Positions 10,601 through 18,490 of a stretch of DNA of 64,000 nt are shown here, piece by piece; positions within the stretch are counted from its first letter, which is position 1; every line of letters starts with the position of its first letter. Below the pieces are notes generated by a model. That model was not told the DNA's origin. It did no database searches and was given only the letters and a program-made list of their open reading frames with translations. The position numbers and the translations under genes are program-made. This DNA comes from an uncultured Eubacteriaceae bacterium (GTDB lineage: Bacteria > Bacillota > Clostridia > Lachnospirales > CAG-274), in assembly GCA_946497035.1 (NCBI GenBank), contig CAMMIW010000004.1, positions 1 to 64,000 on the forward strand, in the 5' to 3' direction.

Positions 10601-11279
10601 TAGCTTAAATTGGCAATATGAAAATATAATAGCACAAGGCCTAAGCTCTACATTATCTGTTTCTGAAATAAAAAGAATATATCAAACAAAATTTTTAGAT
10701 TATTTAAAACCATATGATGATACAAGCTTTACTTTACCAAAATTTTATACTCTTTCAAAAGAACAATTAGCACCTATGGAAATAGGTTCTATTTATCATA
10801 AAATTTTAGAAAATATAGATTTTAATATTAAAAATGAAGAAGGATTAAATATACTTTTAAATAGTTTAATAAATAAAAATATTTTAACAGAAAAAGAAAT
10901 AGCATTTATAGATAAAAATATGATTCTTTCATTTTTAAATACAAAATTAGTAAAAAGGATTAATAAATCTACATTTATAAAAAGAGAATCTGCTTTCACA
11001 TTAGGTATAAAAGCTAATGAAATTTATACAGATGAAGATTTAAAAAATATAGATAGCAATATACTAGTTAGTGGTATTATAGATTTATATTTTGAAGAAG
11101 ATGAACAGCTAGTATTAGTAGATTATAAAACAGATAAGACTAAAAGTAAAATAGCTTTATTAAATAGATACAAATCTCAATTAGAAATATATAAAAGAGC
11201 ATTAGAACAGGCTAGTGGTAAAAAGGTAAAAGAATGTATTATATATTCTATATTACATAATATTTCTATAAAAGTATAA
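7644..11279 (+). CDS. addA: ATP-dependent helicase/nuclease subunit AddA
   Basis: A 1211-residue UvrD/PcrA-type helicase with a C-terminal RecB-family nuclease, part of the AddAB double-strand break resection machine. Walker A is SAAAGSGKTT (residues 21-30), the Walker B/Q-box is IIDEYQDSN near residue 398, and motif V/VI occurs around TIHKSKGLEFPVVF and VLYVALTRAKENL. The nuclease motif GIIDLYF...VDYKTDK gives Asp1147, Asp1160 and Lys1162 as likely catalytic residues. ATG 7644 follows AAGGAG. The partner addB, usually immediately upstream, is not here; the neighbours are an unrelated small gene and a Cys-rich ORF. Confidence 0.96.
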   Translation: MAFTKNQLQAINERNNNILVSAAAGSGKTTVLAERIINKILNDKVDVDKLLVVTFTKDAAEEMKERIVKRINIELEKDSENTFLAEQLIRINKAQISTIDAFCSKVVKNHFKILDIDPNFKIGDKGEFDILIDEALQSFLDCYYEENKEEFINLVDSFTKGANDDAFKNIFLKIYFKAQNLPYPKKWLKNAYKQFDINTEEDLFSSTIFIKLMDYIKEILEEALIIFDRIKFISTGELDFNKNSNDNSTIEDFLTEEFFIFKNMIYDIENENYKSFFNSLYNIKFKMWNKKFLAENIELKEEIKGLRDLCKSFIKDDILKKFFSQSIDEIIEDIKIIYPIINTLCNLIIQFDDYFMDIKKQKNIYTFSDIAHFCLNILVEDNKPTSIANQYKNIFEEIIIDEYQDSNSIQEILLSSIATNNRFMVGDIKQCIYRFRQANTTIFNEKYNGYFNGTLNGKRIDLNANFRSNTSVIDSINIIFENIMCDKLGEVTYDENAKLYNKAIFPKPQKDENILNKCELNIIDCTSALKDIDDNTITDIANDEIEANFVCKKINELFSNNTMVFDKDINKYRKIEYKDIVILMRSKTNFDIFSNVLSQNNIPVYTETSNGFYDFTEIKTIVNILNILVNPLQDYALIGTMYSPIFNFTSNELLEIKLFTNSKVFYYNLTNFINEGENIPLKNKCLKFLKKIDKWQNLSKSLSINELLSYIYEDSNYYNYLGLLENGNIRQANLYSLLEKALAFEETNLHGLFNFITYINKFKLVSDDGKASILSKNENVVKIMTIHKSKGLEFPVVFLSNLSKIFNTSDNKEAILFDEQYMFGISIFNSISKYEPRRKISTIQKNIIAYKNKEESYSEEMRVLYVALTRAKENLILTGCVNKNFDDTLKKMENLILPGVKKILPRYFIKAGISNNYLSWVYTAIKNFDKNNIWNVNIVTYEDILESKIHSNIEDKLSTNKSKLFYDLLDLQIDKDYSNNKEKIYNSLNWQYENIIAQGLSSTLSVSEIKRIYQTKFLDYLKPYDDTSFTLPKFYTLSKEQLAPMEIGSIYHKILENIDFNIKNEEGLNILLNSLINKNILTEKEIAFIDKNMILSFLNTKLVKRINKSTFIKRESAFTLGIKANEIYTDEDLKNIDSNILVSGIIDLYFEEDEQLVLVDYKTDKTKSKIALLNRYKSQLEIYKRALEQASGKKVKECIIYSILHNISIKV

Positions 11280-11337
11280 TGTTTATTTAAGTTTTTTTTG
11301 GAAATAATATTACTAAAATATTTTATGAGGTGATATT

Positions 11338-11508
11338 TTGAAAAGAAAAAACTTAAAAAACTGCCCAAGTTTCAAATCTATTACATCTACAGATGCAATG
11401 TATAATAAACCTTTAACATCAAATTGTTCTCATTGTATATATTTTTCAACAAAAAATTGTCATTTTGAGGCATCTAATGATATAGAGCCGGATATGGATT
11501 TTATATAA
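11338..11508 (+). CDS. Small Cys-rich protein of unknown function (56 aa)
   Basis: The ORF begins with TTG 11338, preceded by GAGGTGA (11327-11333). It encodes 56 residues, starting MKRKNLKNCPSF and holding SNCSHCIYF and KNCHFEA: four cysteines plus two histidines in a pattern suited to a zinc site. It ends in an acidic tail. It lies 58 nt after addA and just before the convergent terminator. I do not recognise the family. A good ribosome site and codon use like the neighbours support translation; the non-ATG start and small size lower confidence. Confidence 0.6.
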   Translation: MKRKNLKNCPSFKSITSTDAMYNKPLTSNCSHCIYFSTKNCHFEASNDIEPDMDFI

Positions 11509-11537
11509 AATTAAAAAGAAGATATTTATGAGATTGA

Positions 11538-11560
11538 GGGTGTAGACTTTGTCTACACCC
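11538..11560. terminator. Bidirectional terminator hairpin, TGTAGA family (copy 1)
   Basis: A 10-bp perfect stem GGGTGTAGAC/GTCTACACCC with a TTT loop, between the convergent small ORF and coaX. It shares the TGTAGA...TCTACA core with the hairpins at 20740, 39731, 52738 and 52785. Confidence 0.75.
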
Positions 11561-11591
11561 TTTGAAAAAGATAAAAATATAAAATAATTTT

Positions 11592-12362
11592 TTAATTTTT
11601 GTTATTTTTTAAATATATGGCATATAAGCCTTTTAATAGTAAATCATCATCATATATAATATCTTTTTTACAAAATGGTATTATATGATTAGCTATTCCA
11701 CCTGTTGCTACAACAGTAGTTTTATAGCCTAAATCTTCTTCTATACGTTCTATCATACCATCTATCATAGATGCACTGCCTAATACTATACCGCTTTTCA
11801 TACAATCTATAGTATTAGTACCTATAGTTTTTTTAGGCTCGTCTAGGCTTATATGTGGTAATTGTGCTGTCATACCAGATAGGGCATTTAAAGATATTTT
11901 AACACCAGGTATGATACAACCACCTATATAATTTTTATTTTTATCTATAACAGATATAGTGGTAGCTGTACCCATATCTATAATAATTAAAGGTGGTTTA
12001 AATTGATTTAAACAAGCTACGCTATTTACAACCAAATCACTACCTAATTGGGCAGGGTTATCCATTAATATATTTAATCCAGTTTTTATGCCAGGGCCTA
12101 CTATCATAGGTTCTTTTTTTGTTAATGTTTTTACCGCTTGAATAATAGAATCTAAAACAGGTGGTACAACAGATGATATAATACAATTATCTATATCATT
12201 TATATTTATATTATATATATCTAACATATTTTTTATTTGTATAGTGTATTGATCAGAAGATAGCCTTTTTTCTGTATATAGCCTTGCTATAAAATGTATT
12301 TTTTCTTTATCTATACCGCCTAATACAATATTTGTGTTACCTATATCAATTGCTAATAACAT
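11592..12362 (-). CDS. coaX: Type III pantothenate kinase
   Basis: A 256-residue ASKHA-fold kinase that phosphorylates pantothenate in the first step of coenzyme A synthesis. The N-terminal phosphate loop AIDIGNTN, the pantothenate-site block GPGIKTGLNI with NPAQLGSDLVVNSVA, the IIDMGTATT motif and the C-terminal ATGGIA are all visible. ATG 12362 follows AAGGAGA. It lies 13 nt after the ECF S-component gene, so uptake and phosphorylation of the vitamin look coupled in one operon. Confidence 0.96.
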   Translation of the reverse strand: MLLAIDIGNTNIVLGGIDKEKIHFIARLYTEKRLSSDQYTIQIKNMLDIYNININDIDNCIISSVVPPVLDSIIQAVKTLTKKEPMIVGPGIKTGLNILMDNPAQLGSDLVVNSVACLNQFKPPLIIIDMGTATTISVIDKNKNYIGGCIIPGVKISLNALSGMTAQLPHISLDEPKKTIGTNTIDCMKSGIVLGSASMIDGMIERIEEDLGYKTTVVATGGIANHIIPFCKKDIIYDDDLLLKGLYAIYLKNNKN

Positions 12363-12375
12363 GTTTATCTCCTTA

Positions 12376-13005
12376 TTATTTAACAGATTTTAATATTTTA
12401 AATAGGGCTTTGCAAATAGTTAAAACCAATATGGCAGATGCTAAAGCTTCTAATAAAGCATTAAGCCCAACACTTGCAAATATAACTGCTAGTAGATTAT
12501 CTAACGTTGTATTTAATATTTGGGCATATTTTTCGGCAAAAAATATATAAATAAAGCCTAACACTAAAACGGTGTTTGTTAGAGAGCCAATTAAGCCGCT
12601 TATTATTAAAGCAATATTTATATTTATATATTTTTTAAAAAATTTAAATACATAATAAGGTATTATACCTACTAATATTCTTGGAACAAAACATACGATA
12701 AGACTAAATAAATTGCCACTTATTATAGGTGAAAAAAAGTATGATGTTACAACTGGCTGTAAATGGGCAGATATAAAGCTTGTTAGCCCAAACATAAATC
12801 CTAAAAAAGCACCATTTTTAGGGCCTAATACGATAGAGCCTATAATAACAGGTATATGAATCATAACTATTTTAAAAGCACCTAAAGGTATAAAACCAAA
12901 GGGGGTTGTTCCTAAAACAAAAATGATGCCTGCAAATAAAGCAACTTTTACCATATCGCTTGTAGAATTTTTGGAGCCATCATTTATAGATAAAAAATTG
13001 TTCAT
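12376..13005 (-). CDS. ECF transporter S component, probably for pantothenate
   Basis: A 209-residue hydrophobic protein with about six membrane segments and the ECF S-component style ALFAGIIFVLG...PLGAF helix 1 region that docks to EcfT. Start is ATG 13005 after AAGGAGG; a longer frame to 13095 adds 30 residues upstream of this ribosome site and is rejected. The following gene is coaX, which suggests that pantothenate or a related precursor is the substrate (inference from context; S components are hard to assign by sequence). It needs EcfA/EcfA'/EcfT from elsewhere in the genome. Confidence 0.82.
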   Translation of the reverse strand: MNNFLSINDGSKNSTSDMVKVALFAGIIFVLGTTPFGFIPLGAFKIVMIHIPVIIGSIVLGPKNGAFLGFMFGLTSFISAHLQPVVTSYFFSPIISGNLFSLIVCFVPRILVGIIPYYVFKFFKKYININIALIISGLIGSLTNTVLVLGFIYIFFAEKYAQILNTTLDNLLAVIFASVGLNALLEALASAILVLTICKALFKILKSVK

Positions 13006-13060
13006 AAAAATCCTCCTTGCTACTATTCTTAAAAAAGATACAGTGCCTAATTTCAAAAAT

Positions 13061-13089
13061 ATTATATCAATTATAGACAATATTTTCAA
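13061..13089 (-). promoter_or_regulatory. Promoter of the ECF S component-coaX operon
   Basis: On the minus strand: TTGAAA (13084-13089), 17-nt spacer, extended TGA-TATAAT (-10 at 13061-13066). Confidence 0.72.
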
Positions 13090-13153
13090 GAACAATTTTA
13101 AATATTTTATGTTATGCTTAATTAAAAATTTTATTTATAAATTAAAAAAATTA

Positions 13154-13162
13154 TGTTATAAT
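13154..13162 (+). promoter_or_regulatory. Extended -10 promoter of the 13201 gene
   Basis: TGT followed by consensus TATAAT at 13157-13162, 39 nt before the chosen ATG. The -35 region (TTTATA at 13134-13139) is poor. Confidence 0.5.
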
Positions 13163-13200
13163 CTATTTATTACTAACATATTATGAAAGTTGGTGTTGTT

Positions 13201-13569
13201 ATGGAAAATATACAATTTCTTTCTTTTTCAGAAATTATGTTTTGTCTTATATTATCTTTTATTATACTGATAGTTTTAAAAGCTTTTATATTTTTTAGGA
13301 AAATTTCTAAAGAATGTGAATACCCTTTACAAATTTTTAGCTCTATGGTTAAAGATTTTTATATTATGTTTCCTAAAGAAGCTATTATGTTTAAAGGTAA
13401 TATATATAAAAGGGGTATGTTTATAAAGGTAGTTACTTTCCATAAAAAAATTTACGAAGGCCAATTTATTGGTTTTAATGGTAAAAATATGATTTGTATT
13501 ATTACTAAAAATGCTATTGTAACAAATGAAATAAAAAATATAAAAGATATTATTTTGGTTAAGGATTAA
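13201..13569 (+). CDS. Small single-pass membrane protein of unknown function
   Basis: A 122-residue protein with one N-terminal membrane helix (about residues 10-32) and a basic C-terminal domain of short strands (NIYKRGMFIKVVTFHKKIYEGQFIGFNG). No family recognised. ATG 13201 is chosen because weak GTTGGTG lies upstream; the ATG at 13183 has no ribosome site. It precedes the secreted 13621 gene by 51 nt. The spacer holds a 9-bp stem (13568-13576 with 13597-13605) just before that gene's ribosome site. Confidence 0.6.
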   Translation: MENIQFLSFSEIMFCLILSFIILIVLKAFIFFRKISKECEYPLQIFSSMVKDFYIMFPKEAIMFKGNIYKRGMFIKVVTFHKKIYEGQFIGFNGKNMICIITKNAIVTNEIKNIKDIILVKD

Positions 13570-13620
13570 ACTATTAGGTTATTATTTCGTATATATTAAT
13601 AGTTTTAGGAGGTAGAAACT

Positions 13621-15114
13621 ATGAAAAAAAATTTAAAAAAATTTATTATTTGTACTGCTTTATCTACGGTTTTTTTATCAAATAGTGTTTATGCATATGA
13701 TAAAAAAGATGTTTCTGTTAACATAAATAATATGCTACAGCCTGTAAAATCTAATATTATAAACAAAGACGGTTATACATTAGTTGCCTTTAGAGATTTA
13801 TTTGAAATGTTAGATGCAAAGGTAGACTGGAATGACGTTAAAAGAGAGATTACTGCTAAAAAAGATGATAAAATATTAATTATAAATATTGATACGAATA
13901 AAGCTAAATTAAACGATAAATATATAGATATGCCTATTTCTGTAGAAATTATTGACGGTACTACTTTTGTGCCTTTAAGATTTGTTTGTGAAGCTTTTGG
14001 TATGAAGGTAAATTGGGACGGAGAAAAGCAAAAAATATCTATAGATACAAATAAAGGTGAATATATTTATCTAGATGATTTATACACACAAGATAATGCT
14101 AAAGTTTTATCTCAAGAAGAGGCAGTAAAAACCGCTCAATCAAAAAGCTCTAATATAAGAAATCTTAATGATGCTATAGAATATACTAAAAAAGTATCTT
14201 TTGAACTAAGCAACCAAATTGTTGGTCAAAATTATTATGATCCTACTATAGAGCCTATTTTAAGAAATATTAATAACTTAAATGCACAGGTGCAAGATAA
14301 AGATATTAATCAAAAAATTATTGAAGATAGCATAGAGCTTAGCGTTATTAGCGCTGCTGCTAATATAAAAACTACTAAGCTTAATATAGCCGTTTTAGAA
14401 AAAACTATTGAAGTTAATGAAAAAAATATCCAAGCTTTAGAGCTAAAATATAAATATGGTATGATATCTGAAAACGATTTAAAACAAGCTAAAGATAACC
14501 AAAAATCTAACAAGCTAAATTTAGAAGCTTTAAAAAATTCTCTTAATACGCAACAAAAATCTTTAAATAACCTTTTAGATTATGATGACAACGTTAATAT
14601 AGATATAAAATTAAATGACGATTTTTCTGCTATAGATAAAATAGATATAGATTCATATATAACAAGAAATAAAGAAGGAGATATATCTATACAGCTTCTT
14701 AAAAAAGATTTAAAAAGGTTAGAAGATATAAGAGAGCATTATAGCCATACATCTTCTGATGAAGATAAAATTAAAGCAGATAACGATATAAAAGCTGCTC
14801 AAAGAAAACTTGCAGATGCTAAAATTGATATAGAAAATAAAATAAGAAGCAACTATGACAATCTTTTAAAAATGAGAGATGCAGATAAAAATTTAAAATT
14901 AGAGCTTAATAAAGCTATAGATAACTATAATACGGTAGCGGCTAATTATATTAGCGGTAATGCAACTTTAAATCAGGTAGAGCAAGCAGAGCTTGCTATA
15001 TTAAATGTAGAAAAACAAATAGAACAAAATAAAATAAACTATTCTATAGCATTATATACTTTTGAAAAACCATATTTAAGTGGTGGTAGTTTTACATCAT
15101 CTCAAGGTGCTTAG
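13621..15114 (+). CDS. Secreted protein: copper-amine-oxidase-N domain plus TolC-like coiled coil
   Basis: 497 residues. A signal peptide ends at about VYA (residues 1-26). Residues ~30-145 match the copper amine oxidase N-terminal (stalk) domain, with VAFRDLFEMLDAKVDW and TFVPLRFVCEAFGMKVNW as its two typical repeats. This domain does not itself imply copper or amine oxidation. Residues ~155-490 are long amphipathic helices with an outer-membrane-efflux (TolC/OEP) flavour (SQEEAVKTAQSKS at the start, ALELKYKYGMISENDL, then NYISGNATLNQVEQAE). No outer membrane is expected here, so it may be a cell-surface spacer or channel-like assembly. RBS is AGGAGG; the 13201 membrane protein precedes it. 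Confidence 0.75.
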   Translation: MKKNLKKFIICTALSTVFLSNSVYAYDKKDVSVNINNMLQPVKSNIINKDGYTLVAFRDLFEMLDAKVDWNDVKREITAKKDDKILIINIDTNKAKLNDKYIDMPISVEIIDGTTFVPLRFVCEAFGMKVNWDGEKQKISIDTNKGEYIYLDDLYTQDNAKVLSQEEAVKTAQSKSSNIRNLNDAIEYTKKVSFELSNQIVGQNYYDPTIEPILRNINNLNAQVQDKDINQKIIEDSIELSVISAAANIKTTKLNIAVLEKTIEVNEKNIQALELKYKYGMISENDLKQAKDNQKSNKLNLEALKNSLNTQQKSLNNLLDYDDNVNIDIKLNDDFSAIDKIDIDSYITRNKEGDISIQLLKKDLKRLEDIREHYSHTSSDEDKIKADNDIKAAQRKLADAKIDIENKIRSNYDNLLKMRDADKNLKLELNKAIDNYNTVAANYISGNATLNQVEQAELAILNVEKQIEQNKINYSIALYTFEKPYLSGGSFTSSQGA

Positions 15115-15157
15115 AAAAGTTATATTATATAACATTAAAAATTAAAAATTAAATAAT

Positions 15158-15185
15158 GTATAATTTTAATACCTTTGGAAAATAT
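15158..15185 (+). promoter_or_regulatory. Candidate sigma-F-type promoter of sigG
   Basis: GTATA at 15158-15162 and GGAAAATAT at 15177-15185, separated by 14 nt, resemble the forespore sigma-F consensus (GYWTA and GGNRANANT). In Bacillus sigG is transcribed by sigma F, so the location fits. The match is by eye. Confidence 0.5.
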
Positions 15186-15218
15186 CTTTGTATAAGGAAT
15201 TTTTCGGAGGTATTTTTT

Positions 15219-15992
15219 ATGTCAGGATATAAAGTTGAAATATGTGGCGTAAATACTAGTAAATTACCCATATTAAAAAATGAAGAAAAAGAAGCTCTTT
15301 TTAAGCGTGTTCAAGAAGGTGATGAAAAGGCAAAAGAAGAATTTATATATAGTAATTTAAGGTTAGTTTTAAGCGTTATAAAAAAATTTTCTAACCGTGG
15401 AGAAAATATAGATGATATATTTCAGGTAGGTGTTATAGGGCTTATAAAAGCTATTAATAATTTTGATGTAAACCAAGGTGTTAAGCTTAGCACATATGCT
15501 GTTCCTATGATTATAGGTGAGGTTAGAAGATATTTAAGAGATTATAATTCTATAAGGGTTAGCAGATCATTGAGAGATACCGCCTATAAGGCCTTACAAG
15601 CTAAAGAGATGCTTATTAACAAAAATAGCAAAGAACCAACTATAGAAGAAATAGCTAAAGAGCTAAATATGGATAAAGAAGATATTATAGTAGCTTTAGA
15701 TGCTATACAAGAGCCTATATCATTGTTTGAGCCTGTTTATAATGATGGTAGCGATTCTATTTTTGTTATGGATCAAGTAAAAGATGATAAAAATAACGAT
15801 AATCTATGGGTGGAAAATATTAGCTTAAATGAAGCTATGAAAAAGCTTAATGAAAGAGAAAAATATATTATAAAGCTTAGATTTTTTGAAGGTAAAACAC
15901 AAATGGAAGTGGCAGAAGAAATAAACATTAGCCAAGCTCAAGTAAGCAGATTAGAAAAAAGTGCTTTAAAAAATATGCGTAAACATATGTAG
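15219..15992 (+). CDS. sigG: RNA polymerase sporulation sigma factor SigG
   Basis: A 257-residue late forespore sigma factor. The diagnostic N-terminus YKVEICGVNTSKLPILKNEE is nearly identical to known SigG. Region 2 (NLRLVLSVIKKF...GVIGLIKAINNFD), region 3, and region 4 with its helix-turn-helix (KTQMEVAEEINISQAQVSRLEKSALKNMRKHM) follow. ATG 15219 has CGGAGG; an upstream ATG at 15156 overlaps the promoter. It is not preceded by spoIIGA-sigE, its usual neighbours, but by the TolC-like gene. The two M16 peptidases and lgt follow closely. Confidence 0.95.
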   Translation: MSGYKVEICGVNTSKLPILKNEEKEALFKRVQEGDEKAKEEFIYSNLRLVLSVIKKFSNRGENIDDIFQVGVIGLIKAINNFDVNQGVKLSTYAVPMIIGEVRRYLRDYNSIRVSRSLRDTAYKALQAKEMLINKNSKEPTIEEIAKELNMDKEDIIVALDAIQEPISLFEPVYNDGSDSIFVMDQVKDDKNNDNLWVENISLNEAMKKLNEREKYIIKLRFFEGKTQMEVAEEINISQAQVSRLEKSALKNMRKHM

Positions 15993-16001
15993 GAGGGAAA
16001 A

Positions 16002-17243
16002 ATGGTTGATAATGGTATAAATATAAAAGTTATAAATACTGCTAAATTTAAAACTATATGTGTAGCGTTTCTTTTTAGACAAATTTTAGATAAAAAATAT
16101 GTAACATATAATGCGCTATTATCTAAAATTTTAACTATGGGATCTCAAAAATACAAAACAATAAAAGATATAAGCATTAAAACTGAAGAAATGTATGGGG
16201 CATATATTCATAATGATATATTAAAAAAAGGTGATAATCAAATAATAGAATTTTTAATAGAATTTGCAGAAAACCAAGTTAACATAGAAGAAGTATTTTT
16301 ATTTTTAAAAGAAGTAATATTAAATCCTTTAATAGAAAATGAGGGCTTTAAAAAAGAATATTTTGAAAAATCTAAACAACTAGTAAAAGATACTATTTTA
16401 TCAAGGCAAAACGATAAAAAAGAATTAGCTAAAGATAGATGCATAGAAATTATGTGTAAAAATGAAAAATTTGGCATTGTAGCAGATGGTTATATTGAAG
16501 ATTTAGAGTATGATAAAATAAACAACAAAAACCTTTATAAACATTATAAAGATATTTTAAAAACTAGTGAAATAGATGTATTTGTTATAGGCAATATAGA
16601 TGAAAATACAATAAAACATATGGTAGAAAAACATTTTAATATAAAAGATAGATGCTATAACCCTTTAAAAACAGATTTTATATATAAAGAAAAAATAAAG
16701 CCAAATACAGTTATAGAAAAATATAGTATAACTCAAGGTAAGCTTTGTATGGGCTATAGAACTAATATACCTGCTAATACGGACAGTTTTATACCACTTT
16801 TAGTAGGTAATGAAATATTAGGCGGTGGCTCTGGCTCTATGCTTTTTAATAATGTGAGAGAAAAAGAAAGTCTATGTTATTATATAAATTCTTTTATATA
16901 TATTTTTAAAGGAATAATATTTATAGAAAGTGGTGTAGATGTTAAACATTATGAAAAGGCTATAAACCATATAATAGAAAATGTTGAAAATATTAAAAAT
17001 GGAAAATTTGATAACAATCATATAGAAATTGCTATAAATAATTTATGTAAAAAATATAGAGGTATAGTTGATTATAACACAGCTACTATAGACTATTATT
17101 ATACAAACTATTTAGCAAGTATAAATATAACTATAGAAGAAATAATAGAAAAAATAAAAAAAGTAACAAAAGAAGATATAGAAAAATCTTTTGAAAATAT
17201 TTGGTTAGATACTTGTTATTTTATGAAAGGTGATGAAAATTGA
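16002..17243 (+). CDS. M16-family peptidase homologue, inactive-type subunit (YmfF-like)
   Basis: 413 residues with the insulinase/processing-peptidase fold. No HxxEH zinc motif is present in the N-terminal half, but the C-terminal half keeps the Arg/Tyr substrate pair region (NNVREKESLCYYINSF) and the GGGSGSMLF turn. M16B enzymes commonly work as pairs of one zinc-bearing and one R/Y-bearing subunit, and the next gene supplies the zinc motif. ATG 16002 follows AGGAGGG, 9 nt after sigG. It overlaps the next gene by 4 nt, implying translational coupling. Substrate unknown. Confidence 0.85.
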   Translation: MVDNGINIKVINTAKFKTICVAFLFRQILDKKYVTYNALLSKILTMGSQKYKTIKDISIKTEEMYGAYIHNDILKKGDNQIIEFLIEFAENQVNIEEVFLFLKEVILNPLIENEGFKKEYFEKSKQLVKDTILSRQNDKKELAKDRCIEIMCKNEKFGIVADGYIEDLEYDKINNKNLYKHYKDILKTSEIDVFVIGNIDENTIKHMVEKHFNIKDRCYNPLKTDFIYKEKIKPNTVIEKYSITQGKLCMGYRTNIPANTDSFIPLLVGNEILGGGSGSMLFNNVREKESLCYYINSFIYIFKGIIFIESGVDVKHYEKAINHIIENVENIKNGKFDNNHIEIAINNLCKKYRGIVDYNTATIDYYYTNYLASINITIEEIIEKIKKVTKEDIEKSFENIWLDTCYFMKGDEN

Positions 17244-18466
17244 TAGATAATATTATATATGAAAATATAAATGGAACAACTTTGGCTTTTATACCTAAAA
17301 AACATTTTATGCAAAAACAAGCTATGATTTGTTTTAAATATGGCGCTATCCATAATAATGTTATTATAGATAAAGAAAACATTAATTTGCCACCAGGTAT
17401 AGCACATTTTTTAGAACATAAAATGTTTGAAAAAAAAGATTATAATGTTTTTGATGTATTTAGTAAACTAGGCGGAAATGTAAATGCATATACAAATTTT
17501 TTGTCAACGGCTTATTATTTTAATTGTGTTGACAATTTTTATGAAAATTTTAATGAGTTATTAAAGCTAGTTAGTTTTTCACATTTTACAAAAGAAAATG
17601 TAGAAAAAGAAAAAGGTATAATTGAGCAAGAAATAAAAATGTATGATGACGATCCTTATTGGAGAGTATTTTTTAACCTTATGAGCATAATGTATAACAA
17701 AAATAACCCTATAACAAATGATATAGCAGGAAAAGTTGAAGATATAAAAAAAATAGATGAAAATATGTTGCTCAATTGTTATGAAAATTTTTATACAAAA
17801 GATAATTGTATTATTATTTGTTGTGGAGATATAGAAGATAGAGAAAAAATAGAAAATAGTATTTTAAAAAATTTGACTATAAAAGATAAAAAAACAGGTA
17901 TTATAGAAAAATATAAAGAAAATGATAAAAATAGCTCAAAATATGTTGAAAAAAATATGAAAATAAATAAAAAAATTTTTAATATAGGCTTTAAAAATTT
18001 ACAAAAAGATGTTACAATATTTGATAAAATAATATGTAATAAAATTATTTTAGATATTATTTTTGGTAAAAGCTCATTATTTTATGAAAAGTTATACAAT
18101 AAAGGCATTATAGATGATACCTTTGGTTTTGACTTTAATAATTTTAATGAAAGTGCATCATATATATTTTCTGGTATGTGCCAATGTCCTGAAAAAATTA
18201 TAAGCTATATAAATGAAGAAATAAATTTGTTTAAAAATAAAAATATCTTAAAAGAAGATTTTGAAAGAATAAAAAATAAGCATATAGGTAGCTTTATAAG
18301 AAAATTTAATGTTATAGATAATATAGTTTCTATTGAGGCAGAATATTTTTCTAATGGCTTTAATATAAAGGACTATTATAAAGCTTTAACAAATGTAAAA
18401 TTAGAAGATATACAAAAAGCTTTAAATTATTTTGAAAATGATGCATATTTAAGTGTTATAAATTAA
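17240..18466 (+). CDS. M16-family zinc peptidase, catalytic subunit (YmfH-like)
   Basis: 408 residues. The inverted zinc motif HFLEH is followed by KKDYNVFDVFSKLGGNVNAYTN and, about 75 residues later, by EKEKGIIEQEIKMYDDDP, the second zinc-ligand glutamate region. It therefore carries the active site that its partner lacks. The start is TTG 17240, overlapping the previous stop (TTGA). The pair resembles B. subtilis YmfF/YmfH. Being directly behind sigG hints at forespore expression, but that is only positional. Confidence 0.88.
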   Translation: MIDNIIYENINGTTLAFIPKKHFMQKQAMICFKYGAIHNNVIIDKENINLPPGIAHFLEHKMFEKKDYNVFDVFSKLGGNVNAYTNFLSTAYYFNCVDNFYENFNELLKLVSFSHFTKENVEKEKGIIEQEIKMYDDDPYWRVFFNLMSIMYNKNNPITNDIAGKVEDIKKIDENMLLNCYENFYTKDNCIIICCGDIEDREKIENSILKNLTIKDKKTGIIEKYKENDKNSSKYVEKNMKINKKIFNIGFKNLQKDVTIFDKIICNKIILDIIFGKSSLFYEKLYNKGIIDDTFGFDFNNFNESASYIFSGMCQCPEKIISYINEEINLFKNKNILKEDFERIKNKHIGSFIRKFNVIDNIVSIEAEYFSNGFNIKDYYKALTNVKLEDIQKALNYFENDAYLSVIN

Positions 18467-18490
18467 AATAAGAAATTAGGGGGTATTATT

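Noticed and set aside
13006-13060. Riboswitch upstream of the ECF S component
   Set aside because: The leader from the predicted promoter is only about 50 nt and shows no conserved riboswitch core.
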